From contig ML682059.1 of NCBI GenBank assembly GCA_007922195.1, forward strand, positions 9,879,748-9,943,747: a stretch of 64,000 nt of DNA, in the 5' to 3' direction. Under the pieces are notes generated by a model. It was given only the letters and a program-made list of their open reading frames with translations, was not told the DNA's origin and did not search any database. Source of the stretch: Podocnemis expansa. Lineage: Eukaryota; Chordata; Testudines; Podocnemididae. Every line of letters starts with the position of its first letter. Position 1 is the first letter of the stretch. The position numbers and the translations under genes were made by a program. This document shows, in pieces, positions 34,802-45,979 of this stretch.

Positions 34802-37800
34802 TTAAGCACAGTGCTTAGTTTTAAGTTATGGCTTTATGAACAAACACTGTCAGTGTCATTGGTACCCTAACACGGATTTCCCTAATACCCCCTCCTACAC
34901 CCCTCAAACCTCCCAAATTTCCCAACACCCCCTCAGTTGTCTGCTAGTAACAGTATTACACCAATTTTGTAAGCACTCTGCTACACCCCCCCCCCCAAAT
35001 CCCTCTACACCCCCCATTTCAAGTCCTGGGGAAGCTGCTGTACTCTAAAACAATTCTTTTAATATCTCTTGAAGGCATACTGAAATGTGGAATCTCCCTA
35101 TGTTCTCTTCTAAATAAAACTAATAAAATCCATGTCACATATTAATAATGTAGTTATTAGATAATCTAAAAAAAGCTGCATTGCTGCACATGCCCTTTTA
35201 TAACCCCTGACATCCTGGAGATAAATGACAACACACACACACAAAACATTGCTAAAACACTGCAGTTATTGAAATCCTTAAGTTTCCACCTAGACAAACA
35301 TCTCTTCACAAGCTGAGAATCCAAACAGCTTCATTTCAAACAGTAACTCCATTCATCAATGTATGGAGTGAAACAAATTCCTATAGAATATAGGAAAATC
35401 TGCAAAGTGAAGGGAATAATTAGAGCTGTCTGAAGAAAATAGTCAGGCACTGTGTGCTTTGAATTCTTTGACTCTTTCTCAAGATCTTTTTTTGTTGTCT
35501 GTGCAGTATTTTTAATTTTAGATGTTGCAAGTATCTTGTCAAGGATTAAATTTAATACAGAAGACTAAGTGGTAACTTCACATTCATTTTCAGCTCTAGG
35601 GCAAAGTCTAAAATGGAAATGTTCATGCTACTGGGCAAACTTTTCTGCCATACTGCTATAAATATGTATGATGAAAGAATAAAGGCATGAAAGCTGAAGC
35701 GGTGAGGGGTCATGTTTGGGATACTCAGTCAAATGACTGCTCCATTTCTACTGGAGGCTCTTATTGAAATTAGATAGAAAATCTTGACAAAAGGTAAAGT
35801 ACACATTACTACAGATCATTTTGCGGCCACTTTGCAGTGGAAGAAATTTAATTCTCTTAAAGCAGCTCTTAAGTTTTAAACTACATGAACAGATAAATGG
35901 TGTGTGTGTGCCATGTGTGTAATTCCTCTGGAGTAATTTAGACTTTTTACTGTCATTCTACTGCATAATGATGAAACGAAAGATTTTTGAAAAATCTGGT
36001 TAAATAACTTCTGCAAGTAGGATCTAATCTTGCCTCCACCGAGGTCAATGACAAAACTCCCATTGATTTCAGGAGGAGTGGACCCTTGTGTAACATGAAA
36101 TGTGATTATGCAAATAGCTAACAAAACTGTTGGGAGAGCTGAAGAAAGCGAAGATGCATTACTCAACTGGTTGAAACTATACAGAAGTCAAACATGAAAT
36201 TCAGGACAAGGGTGGTCTTATCATGAAAGTATATAAACTCTGCCTCTTTGTATGTTAAAGTGTCTTCTGTGGGTCCCCCCTCCCCAGATCAAATGAATGG
36301 TCTGCACAGAGAAACTGAGTAAACGTGATACCCACTTGTTCTGGTGGAATTGTACAAATGATACAATTCTTGTAAAGCATCTTAAACCTTAGAAGCATGA
36401 TGATTAAAGATACAATCTTCTCTCTTCATCTCCCCCAAACCTGATTGTTCTCCTTTGTTATATGGGTTTTTATTAGCAATGCTGTGATCCAAATCAGGAG
36501 GCTAAAATGTCTCAGCCGCTAAGGTACTTAACTGGCTATGCTTTCACTGGTGTGACAACGAAACAGTCAGCTTATATGGTTGACCTAGTAGTAGTTAGTA
36601 GTAAGAAGGTCAGTTTGGGACAAGTACTTGGATTGCCACATGGTTGAAATTTGGACTACAGTAGGTGCATAGAAACATCAGAGTTAGACACCCCTGGAAT
36701 GGAGGCTATTCATAACTCTGAACAGAACAATGGTTGTTCTTTCAGGGGGTTTTACACCTGAATACTGTCTTAACACAGCTTTGGAATTTTACTATGCAGA
36801 AGAAAAATAGTTGCTTTTAAAACATCTTAATTTAAATGAGAGAAGTACAGAAACAGTTTCCATAACTTGTCAAACTTTTTTAATCTTCTCTTTTTTAGTA
36901 ACTTAACACAGTACTGTACTGTACTTGCTTTTTTGTCTCTGATGCTGCCTGATTGCATACTTTAGTTCCAAATAAGGACTGTGGTTGACTAGTCTATGTA
37001 TAATGCTAGTGTTCATGACTGAGGTTCTACTGTATATTTCAAATGGTTTGTAATACAGGTTTAAGGAATCAAGGGCATTACGTATTGCATATATTTAAAT
37101 GTGTACTATGAAAGGTGCAATCAGATTGTCTTGTGAAAGTTGTCTGACTGGTTTGGTTGTGCCAGATAATGGCAGGACTGGAAGGACTAATGGATTTGGG
37201 AGGAGAGGAAGAATACTGAATTATTCTGTCTTCAAATGGAGGAGTAAGACTGAAGATATGCCTACACTACAAGGGCTGCAGGGATTGATGTGAGAAGGCC
37301 TGCTCGATTGATCCCAGAAATGCTCTCAGACCACTGCCATCAATCAACCCCTGTGCACATGTCCTTGTCACCGTGCACACCAGCAAAGAGGAAGGGTGCA
37401 TTGACCAGAGGAGGATCTCCTGTTGACGCAGCACAGTGAAGATGCCACGGTACAGCAATGTAAATAAGCTGCTGGGCAATACACAAGGTATGCTACATAG
37501 CTAGTGCATCTCCTGTCAACCACCAGCTGCAGTGTAGCCCAGGCCTTGACTATTAAATTCATCTCTTTGGGTGGGAAGAGCTTCTGATCCAGGAAGGTTG
37601 TATGTATCAATGAGTGTGACTAAAAAATGTTTGAGGGAGTCCCTTTATGAAACTTCTGGTGTCTTCATTGGAGTAAGAAGGATGTTAGCATATACTTACT
37701 AGAGCAGCATGGGTGATGGTTACTGCAAGAACTTCTTACCATAATCTTCTAATCAAAGTTGGTTATCCAAACAGGCACACTTGTATAACACCACATGAAT

Positions 37801-39775
37801 AAATGCAAGTGCCAGCTATCCACTCTCTAAGATAGTGTTATCTGTCATTAAATACACACTTGTATTAACAGAAATGATTGATTTTCCCAATAATTCTGTT
37901 AAACTCCCTTCAAGAGTTGTTCGTAAGAATTGGGTCAAGTAAGTTTTTCTAATACTAAAGAATCAGCATGAAGCAAACGGACTGTGACAGTGGTGTACTT
38001 AGAAAATGAAAAGGCTAGTAGGATTTTATTTAGGGGAACAAGGCAATATGCCATGTTTGTTGTTGCTCGTGATCATAGCTTGAGTTTGTGGATGATGTTT
38101 GCAGGTCATGCTGTCTACCTGGCCAGGGAAGCCAGGCATGAGGAAGAGCAGCATCTATGTTGGAGACACAGCTGTGCACCAATGCTCTTGAATGCTATGC
38201 AGAACATAACCCAGAGCTATGCAGTCTTACCTCTCTTTTATATCTTTTAGTCCTTAGATCTTGCTGTGCCACGTGGCCTCAAGGTACACTATGACCATGT
38301 TACTGGCAGATGTGACTTTGATCTTGTTCTTGATGGGACTTTTTGTCCCTTTCTTTCTAGGATGGATTTTTATTGTTTCTGCAGGTTTTGTTTGCATTGT
38401 TCTTCAGTTATGAAGGTGGTGCTGCCAGTTCGTCATCAGGACAGGCTGGCCTTGGGGAATGATCCCATCACACATACACGCCTCATTCACACACCCAAAC
38501 TAAGTTCACACATCTGAAAGTTTCAGTGAAATTTAGGCTGGGCAATAAAAAATGGAGTAAACAATTCAAAATTGAGGTCTAGGTCCAATATATGGAGTTA
38601 CATCAGACTTTTTGATTATGAGAAAGAACAAGTGAATGAAGGAGCATGGCATTTTTATCAATAAATAGGTATTATTCCAGATAGAAATTCTTATTGGAAG
38701 CAATTCTATGGTATAAATTCATCCTTAGACCTACCTCTGCACAAAAAGAACAAAAGCATTCTCTTGAGGTTCAGCAGTCACTTATGATGGAACTTGGTCC
38801 ATAAAAAGTGTTCTTCCCATTCTAACTTGGCACCATATTACTTCACTAGGGACCAGCTATAAATGATCATTGACCAGACTCTGTTTGCTTACCAAATAAA
38901 TAAAATAACTTTACAACCTCAAAAGGAAATATAGTTAATTTCAGTTGCCCAGACATGGGCCCTTAGAAAAGGAAACCCTGGCCTAATTCTCCACTGCTTT
39001 GAACCTCATGTAGTCCTTTATACTCATGCCAAGGTGATGTAGAACACTTGTATTCTGATCTGTAGGCTGTTACATCCACTTCCAGTCTGCTTGGATGAAC
39101 AAATTTGCTTAGTTATACCTATGATGCTTCTATCTTGATTAGCATCCCTGATAGAAATACAACTGTTTCAGTCTCATAAATGAGCGGTCAGTGAATTCTC
39201 AGGGTAGTCCTGAAACAGCTGTGGCTTCTACCTTGGATGAAATAGGAACAAACAGCAAAAGGTCTAGCTTTCTGCAAACAGTTCTTTTAACTACTTCAAA
39301 ATTAGAGTGAGCAGCCTGTGTCCAGGAAAAACCAGTTACAGCATAATGTTATAATGCCCAGAGGGATTCCACAATGGTTGCATAACTTTGGAATAAACTT
39401 GGCATGCTTTTGCATCTCTGCTCACATAGTCTTAGAAAGGAAGGTTTTGCCATTCTAAAGTGACCTTCTGAAACATTTTAGTGAATTTTTACAGCACTAA
39501 TTGACAAGAGAATATGTATTTGTAAATTATTGGTGCATCTTTTCAGGGTAGTGTTTTAGGTTGGGTCTCCTTTAATTTTATGTTTCACTTAAACATCAGT
39601 AAAACAGTTTTGTGGTCATTCAACAGCTCTCTTTTTTCTATTAAGAGAAGTCCTTTCTAGTAATGATGAGATGACGATATATTTTCCCTATTTACATTCA
39701 CAAGGATAGGGAAAAGTGTTTTCACTGATAAATAGTCCCCTGAGAGACACGTAGAAAAAGTTTAGAACATTAGTC
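34802..39775. other. Mostly unassigned DNA with one MITE
   Basis: Nearly 5 kb with no coding signal. It holds CA repeats near 35230, C-rich runs near 34990, a small inverted segment near 36035-36080 (CTCCCATTGATTTCAGGAGG) and the MITE at 37254-37544. Confidence 0.4.
37254..37544. mobile_element. MITE of the TCTACACT-end type
   Basis: The left end GATATGCCTACACTACAAGG and right end GCAGTGTAGCCCAGGCC are imperfect inverted repeats. The interior carries GATTGATC and ATCAATCAACC motifs, reminiscent of the ATCGAT arrays of copy C. No clean duplication was identified. Confidence 0.6.
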
Positions 39776-40180
39776 TGACTCGATATAAGCATTCTTGTAT
39801 TCCATCCAGCCCAGTTTCGTGTCCACAGTGACTGGTGCCAGATGCTTCAGAGGGAATTAATAGACTAGGATAATTATCAAGTGATTTAGTTTCTATTGTC
39901 CAGTCCAAGCTTCTGGACATCAGACGTTTAGTGACAGCAAAAGCATTGGGTGCTGACTGTCTGGGCTAATAGCTGTTGATGAACCTACCCTCTGTGAATG
40001 TACCTGCTTCTTTTTTGGAATCCAGTTATAGTTTTGGCCTTCACAACATCCTATAGCAATGAGTTCCATGGTTTGACTGTGCATTGTGTGTACTTAAGCC
40101 ACTTCCACCTTCAACTAGCTCCTGGAGATATAGCTGTGTTTTCTGTGTAAACTTGTGACTTGGACACCTTCAGTTCATTT
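39776..40180 (-). mobile_element. CR1 LINE 3' region
   Basis: The text CATCCAGCCCAG, then GCCTTCACAACATCCTATAG and GAGTTCCATGGTTTGACTGT is the reverse complement of a CR1 C-terminal coding and 3' untranslated segment of the subfamily seen at 5730-5921. The left edge is at about 39776 and the right edge is approximate. Confidence 0.75.
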
Positions 40181-40282
40181 TCTTCTTGTAAAGCTAAAGG
40201 CTAGTATGTACCCTGAGAACATGTATGGAGTGGGGTTGAAAAGGTAGCTTTACATTATTGCTGGAGCCTTCCTTCTTCATTG

Positions 40283-40765
40283 GGACAAAAAGGTCATATC
40301 CTGCAAGGTCAGAAGGGATCAATATGATCATCAGGTCTGATCTCCTGTCTCCTGCACAACTCAGGCCCCAGACCCTCCCCCCCCACCTTTGACTGAGTTA
40401 CTAAAGCCCTCCAATTATAGCTTAAAGATTTTAATGGTACAGGAAATCCACCCATACTCCATGCTACAGCAGAAGGTAAAAACTCCTGTCTCTCTCCTCC
40501 TCTTACCCCCCCATCCCCACATCTGTCAATATGCCCAGGGGGAAAATTCTTTCTCAACTCCAAATATAACAATCAGTTAAACCCTGAGTATATGGGCAAA
40601 ACTCACCAGCCAGACACAGAAGAAAGAATTCTCTGTAATAACTCATAACCCATCCTATCTAATGTCCAGTCACAGGCCACTGGCATATCTACCAGTAGTA
40701 GTCAAAGATCTCTTAACTGCCAGATTAGGCTGTCTCATCATACCATAGGTCTTGTCCTCAGTGCA
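40283..40765 (-). mobile_element. CR1 LINE 3' region, second subfamily
   Basis: Begins with GGTCAGAAGGGATCAATATG (3' end on the minus strand) and continues with TATGGGCAAAACTCACCAGC, CAGACACAGAAGAAAGAATT and AGTCAAAGATCTCTTAACTG. This long 3' untranslated region belongs to the same subfamily as 1850-1975. It is 5'-truncated. Confidence 0.8.
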
Positions 40766-42221
40766 ATGTCTAACAGCCTTCATAGGCTACTCTAACCCAC
40801 ATCAGATACAATAACCTCAAGAGGCTGTGCTGGCAAGTTATGTCACTGAGGGATCAAAGCATGTCAGGGTGTCTCTAGCCATGGTTTCTCCTCTCTAGAG
40901 ACCTCTGCTATGCTTGCAGCTGGGTTAAGTTATTAGAACAGCATCGGAACATCAGGGCAAGGCAGAAATGCAAGAGAAGGTAATGTATGTTGTCAGCATC
41001 CTATCTGCCAGAATATGATACTGTCATTCAAATATAACTCCTAAAGCAGGCTGTTCAGCCTTTATAATATAATATAATATAGCATTTAGTACCGCTGGTG
41101 ACTATTAATTTATAACTGATCAATTAATTCTAAATTACAAACCTAGTTAGGCACATTCTTTGATGGGGACAGGAATTTGGTGACATTAATTTTTTTCTGT
41201 TAAGAAGGTCACAGCCTGGCTCAGAGGAAAGCTGTAGAAGTCTAATGTTCACCTTAGATTGGACACTGGCTAGAGCCTTAAATGTACAGGGACAGATTTT
41301 CAGACCCTTCCTACCATTTTGGTGCTTGTCTTTATTTGCAGGTGCAGTGTAAGGTCATTTTATATGTCTAAATACCTGATTCGAACACACAATCAAATAT
41401 TTAGATGGCAAAGTAACCAAACTTGCATCCTCATAACTTGCACTGCAAAATTTCAGTTGCAGAAAGAGATGCCCAGTGAAGCCTGACTTGAACAATTAGC
41501 ATATAACATCTAAATTTGCTGATGTATTTATAAATGACAAGCACTTCTTGATTATTTTCCTTACTTTAAAATAACACCAAATACTCAGACAAGAATCCCC
41601 AGATTGTTTTCAGGCTGTATCTCACCATTATTCCAACCCAAGCTTTGTTGGCTGCTTATCAGATCACTGGAAATGGCCTGGCTCAGGAAGAGGCTAATTG
41701 TTACAGAAAACTGAGATTTGGGAAGAGAGGCCAATTTTTTTCCTTGTGAGTTAAGTACTAAAAATTTAAATCTCTGGGTATAATCAAGGGAGAAACAGCT
41801 TTATAATTATATAGTCAGTTACAATAAACACATAATTATAATTTAAATGATAAACATTTTCTGTAAGCACAGGTAGGCTGGACAAATCCAAAGAAGTTTG
41901 AGTTTGCGTTCTGCTCTTGACCACGAGGTTCACGGTTGTAGGATCCACACCCAGACGGTGGGGCATTTTAGTTGGTGTATATTACCATGATTCAGTTGGG
42001 GTTGGGGCAGGGGAACAGCTGTGTCCATTTATCCCAGCTGAGGATCTGCTCCTCTTTCTGATAACCATAGGGGTTCAGGGCTGGCTTGCAAGACATGTGA
42101 AACTGGTAAATAACTGATGTGCTCTGCTTCAAATGGCATGCTAGCCTCCAATTTAATTTAGGGCTGTAGGGCTCTTTTGAGCTTTACTCATCAATGCTCT
42201 GCTAGCGGTGCTTAGTTTCTA
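40766..42221. other. Unassigned non-coding DNA
   Basis: A short (ATAAT)n run at 41063-41083 is the only simple structure noted. Confidence 0.4.
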
Positions 42222-42327
42222 GGTATGTCTGTACTGCAGTCCAGAGGGCTGACTGAAACACATGTAGATACATTTGAACTCATTTTGATCTTGCCAACTC
42301 AAAAACTATTAGCAGTGATGTTGTGGC

Positions 42328-42597
42328 TAGGATTACCAGATAGCAAAGCATGAAAAGGAGGACAGGGAGGTATGAAAAGGAGGACATTGGAGGACAGGTG
42401 GAGAAAATGTAGTATTAATGTAATATTCTTGTGTTTTTAAGGGACCCTGGAACACTTCCCCCTAAAAATAGGTTGTTCCAGGATGTTCCAGCATACTTTA
42501 ATCTCTGTAAATAAAAAGCCAGACAAAATCATGTATCTTTAAAATGCCTGCTGTACAGGGGACATGAAGGTAAAAAGGAGGACATCAGGTAACCCTA
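42328..42597. mobile_element. hAT-type MITE with AAAAGGAGGACA repeats
   Basis: Ends TAGGATTACCAGAT and ATCAGGTAACCCTA are inverted. The 8-bp target duplications GTTGTGGC (42320-42327) and GCTGTGGC (42598-42605) differ at one base. AAAAGGAGGACA occurs three times inside. It is inserted in the older MITE 42222-42909. Confidence 0.88.
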
Positions 42598-42619
42598 GCT
42601 GTGGCAGCATGGGCTGTAT

Positions 42620-42737
42620 TAAGGTGACTGGATGTCCTGATTTTACAGGGACAGTCCTGCTATTCATTTCTTCTCTCCTGTCTCCCCCTTCCCTGCCACA
42701 ATTTTTTCCCTCCTACTTTTGCTTTCTGGTCACATTG
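42620..42737. mobile_element. Short hAT-like MITE (GGTGACTGGATGTCC family)
   Basis: The left end AAGGTGACTGGATGTCCTGA and right end TTTCTGGTCACATTG are inverted; TTTTACAGGGACAGTCCTGC follows the left end. The family is one I recognise from reptiles. The target duplication is not convincing. Confidence 0.6.
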
Positions 42738-42909
42738 GTGTATAGGTCCCCTCTCTCAAACCCTGGGTCTGGGTCTGAGCAGCAGCTAACCTGTGCTGCT
42801 ACCTATGCTGCCATGGCTTCACTGCTGTTCAAACTATGTACATCTAAGCTACTCCAGGTAAATCAACACATGCTACAATCACACCTTTGTTTGCAGTGAA
42901 GCCATATCC

Positions 42910-43350
42910 TTAACTAAACTGGAGGCAAGGTTGAAGGAATGGCCCTTCATATCCATGAATAAACTTGCCAAGCACCCTTAAAGTTCTTAAAACTCACCCT
43001 TCTGGGGGATGAGGCCCCTGAATACTGAACACTTCCAGGCCCATTGCTTCACATTTCAACAAGACCTTGTGACCTAGGTCTGACTCTTACCTTACACTGA
43101 TTGAAAATCAATGAAATTATTCTACTGTAAAACCAATGTGAAGTAGTAATGAGACTTTTAATATCTCTGAACTAGGCCTGTTTAGCTTTGGTTCAGCAGA
43201 TTTCTGTAAGAGAGATTGAGACTCTTGGGATTTTTCCCCACTTGCCTGACTCTAGTCATAATCTTTTTCCTGTTTCTGATGTTTCATTAGCAGTACACTT
43301 TCCAAGCAATTCACTGATTTGACCATGTATATTCACTGATTTGACCATTA
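42910..43350. other. Unassigned spacer with a small tandem repeat
   Basis: TTCACTGATTTGACCAT occurs twice in tandem at about 43310-43347. Otherwise nothing supported. Confidence 0.5.
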
Positions 43351-43351
43351 T

Positions 43352-43446
43352 AGTAAGACAAACAAGGAGTCCTGTGGCACTTAAAGACTAACAAATTTAT
43401 TTATTGCATGAGCTTTCATGGGAGAAAATCCCACTCCATCAGAATC
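43352..43446 (-). mobile_element. Penelope-type terminal repeat fragment
   Basis: ACAAGGAGTCCTGTGGCACT, then AGACTAACAAATTTATTTAT and GAGCTTTCATGGGAGAAAAT match the terminal repeat at 43822. On the minus strand it reads CTGATGG, a GTGGGA hairpin and GAAAGCTCATG. Confidence 0.8.
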
Positions 43447-44187
43447 TGCCCAGATCTAGGGTTTGTTTGTTTTTTAAATACAGACAAATCTTTTCATTCT
43501 CTCATGCAGAAATTATGCTTAATATGTTACCTTCACTGAATTTAGTTCAAATAGCACCATTCTGTTGTCCTCTAAAGTAAGTGATTTTTATTTTAAGCAA
43601 TAGAAATGCTGTATTATGAAGCAGTGGAACCTACTGCAGTTATGAAATGGAAAGGTACTTCTCAGGTCCCTGGAAAAAAACCTGGGGTCAGATCACCAGT
43701 TCCTGTAACATAGGTTAGCTCCATTGATTTCAGTGAAGCAATGGCAATGTACAGCAGAAGGAAAATCTGTTCCATGAGCATTAAGAGCAAGTAGTGGTCA
43801 AATATTTCTAGAGAAAGACAAGTTCCAAAAGGGTATCTGTGTCAGTCTAGGTCAGCATACCAAACAAGGAGTTTTGTGGCACTTTTAAGACTAACAAATT
43901 TATTTATCACATGAGCTTTCATGGGTAAAATCCCACTTCATCAGACACATGAAATAGAAACTACAGTATGTGTGTGAATATATAAATGCAGAGAAGGGTA
44001 AAGCACAAAGTCAGTTCAGAATTTTTCAACAAACCAAACAAGTTGTTTTGATTCAAACTGTATGGAACAATAAATGAGGAGGTAAAAATGTGAATTACCT
44101 TTGGTAATGATTTAGCCATTCCAGGTCCCTATTCAAATGTAGTCTGATAGTGTCAAATTTGCATATGAATTCTATTTCTGCAGTTTT

Positions 44188-44520
44188 TCACTGGAGACTG
44201 GATTTAAAGTTTTTCTGCTGAAGCACTGTAACTGTTGTGTCATTTGCAATGTGTCCTGGCAGGTTAAAGTGCTCCTCTATTAACTTTCGAATGATACCAA
44301 TATTGATGTCTGATTTGTACCCATTTACTCTTTTGTACCATGACATTCCAGTTTGGGCAATATATGAGGGAGAGGGGCATTGTTGGCACATGATGGCATT
44401 TATCACATTGGAAGATATGCAGATGGATGAGCCCCTGATGGAATGGCTGGTTTGGTTAGGTCCTGTGATGGTGTCACTTGAGTAGCTATGTGGGCAAAAT
44501 TGGCAACAGGGTTTCTTGCA
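44188..44520 (-). pseudogene. PLE GIY-YIG endonuclease domain remnant
   Basis: The frame reads NPCKKPCCQFCPHSYSSDTI, then SNVINAIMCQQCPSPSYIAQ, TGMSWYKRVNGYKSD and EEHFNLPGHIANDTTVTVLQ. The cysteine pairs before the domain and the pattern xxYIAQTGxxxxKRVNGYKSD fit the GIY-YIG endonuclease of Penelope-like elements. There the usual Y-I-G-E-T-G text is degraded here to Y-I-A-Q-T-G, and the usual arginine-rich helix to WYKRV. This nuclease cuts target DNA for priming. A stop interrupts the frame just upstream of 44530, so the copy is inactive. Confidence 0.8.
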
Positions 44521-44704
44521 GGGATTAGGTACCTGTCTTATGTTTCCGTTCTATGTTGTGTAGTCGTGGTCGTATTTGCTTAAGATTGGGGGGCTGTCTG
44601 TGAGTGAGGAGAGGTCTGTCTCCCAAGGCCTGAGAGTGTGAGGGAGTGTCTTGTAGGATAGGCTGTAGATCCCTGATGAGGGGCTGGGGAGGTTTGACTT
44701 GGGG

Positions 44705-45015
44705 TAGGCGTTAGCAACCCAAAAGATAAGAACCATTTAAAAAATTCCCTCAGTAACCAAGTATTTTGAGAGCCATAATGGGTGTAGTCTTCTGGTGGGG
44801 GGTGGAAGGAGTTGGGCCAGTGTGCTTGGCAAAAGGTCCTGTGGCGGGAGGGGCAGCGCAAAGCCTAGAGCCTGGAGCCCAGCACAGCCCAGTCAGAGGG
44901 TCTCCCAGTGGCAGGGTGGGGACCACCTTCAGGGTGTCCCAGTGGTGATGGTGAGCCACAAGGCGGTAGCCAAAGAGCCACATGTGGCTGTAGAGCTGCA
45001 GATTGCAGACCCCTG
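44705..45015. mobile_element. hAT-type MITE inserted in the PLE
   Basis: The left end is TAGGCGTTAGCAACCC and the right end GCAGATTGCAGACCCCTG. The 8-bp target duplication ACTTGGGG is perfect (44697-44704 and 45016-45023). Removing it restores the PLE reading GGTTTGACTTGGGG joined to GCTGTCAGTGATGAC. The insertion is therefore later than the PLE. Confidence 0.92.
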
Positions 45016-45060
45016 ACTTGGGGGCTGTCAGTGATGACAGTTTTAACTGTCTTGAGTTTT

Positions 45061-45812
45061 GCAGTAGTTTAGTGCACAGCATGTGCACTGGAAGAACACC
45101 TTACCTTCCTGTTGGGAATAAGGTACAGGAACCTGAGTGCATCAAGTCGCAATGCTATTCGCTCTAAACTGGCCCTGCTGGCCTATTATCATGATGGAGC
45201 AGTTGTCGGACAGACCGGAGTGGGAAGTGAGATGGCTAATACTGCTTCTCTTCACTGCTGCCATGGGGCTAGCTTCTGCTGCAAATTCACTGCCATCATC
45301 CAGGCGCTGGGTGGGGAGCTGTGGTGAATGCTTGCATGGGGGAGGCAGCCAAGAGAGGGTTGTTAATAGCATGCTGTACTTAAAGCAGGAGCTAGACACC
45401 TTCAGCTGGATAGAAGAGGGTTAACTAGCTTAAAGGTCAGCCAGGTCCCACTGTCCAGAACTACTGGTAAGCAACATCTAGGAGCTGGAGGTATTTGGGT
45501 TAATAGTACAGCTGTGCTGGCCGGGATAGTTAATATAAATACAGCCATACTGTAGGAACATCTAGTTTAACTATTCAGGAGATGGCTTCAGGAGAGCACG
45601 TTTGCCTAGGGCCTAGTGATGGGTTAATATGGCTTTGCCTGGCTACCCTGCTGTGCCAGAAACAGACCACAACAATAGAGAGCACTGTTCAACAAGCACT
45701 CTAGGATTGAAGAATCCTTCCCGAAATTAGCATACTTCTGTGTGCCTCATCCAGGAAGCTGCTGTAGGGCTTCAGGAGAGATCATGCTGAGCGGCCATAT
45801 GCTTCAGGACAG
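45061..45812. other. Unassigned DNA
   Basis: Contains a 71-residue plus-strand frame at 45112 and a 95-residue frame at 45137, neither with a recognisable motif. Possibly an unclassified repeat; I cannot support a gene. Confidence 0.35.
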
Positions 45813-45979
45813 CAGTTTGCAAACTTTTTTTCTTGGGACCAAGTTATAAAAAAACATTTATGCCCGCAACCCAACAATTACATCTTTCAGCAATACATTC
45901 CAGTCTTTTGGGAGAAGCAGCAGGAGGCACCGTAGCCCAGTACCTGAAGGTCTGTAACCTTCAGGTTTGAAAACCACTG
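45813..45979. mobile_element. hAT-type MITE, older copy
   Basis: The left end CAGTTTGCAAACTTTT and right end AGGTTTGAAAACCACTG are inverted, and the interior (CCCAACAATTACATCTTT, GCATTCCAGTC-like text) matches the complete element at 55488-55666. The flanking 8 bases agree at only about five positions, which fits greater age. Confidence 0.75.

Larger units (their letters stand above)
42222..42909. mobile_element. Older MITE split by two later insertions
   Basis: The left end GGTATGTCTGTACTGCAGTC and right end TTGCAGTGAAGCCATATCC are imperfect inverted repeats of the TCTACACTGCAATCAGAGG-type family. Two other elements sit inside it (42328-42597 and 42620-42737). Removing them leaves roughly 300 bp. 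The element at 49277-49537 has a similar left end. Confidence 0.65.
43822..45060 (-). mobile_element. Penelope-like element: terminal repeat plus endonuclease region
   Basis: Reading on the minus strand, coding sequence for the C-terminal part of a PLE protein (45060 down to about 44190) is followed by about 200 bp of 3' non-coding DNA and then the terminal repeat (43952-43822), which ends in the CAAGGAG...GGCAC block. The protein part contains a GIY-YIG-type endonuclease (next entry). A hAT MITE (44705-45015) interrupts it. The reverse transcriptase core lies upstream and is missing. The upstream boundary is uncertain. Confidence 0.78.

Noticed and set aside
45112..45424. Overlapping frames of 71 and 95 residues with a Cys/His-rich look.
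   Set aside because: No ordered zinc-binding pattern or family match, and stops occur soon after; more likely non-coding repeat sequence.
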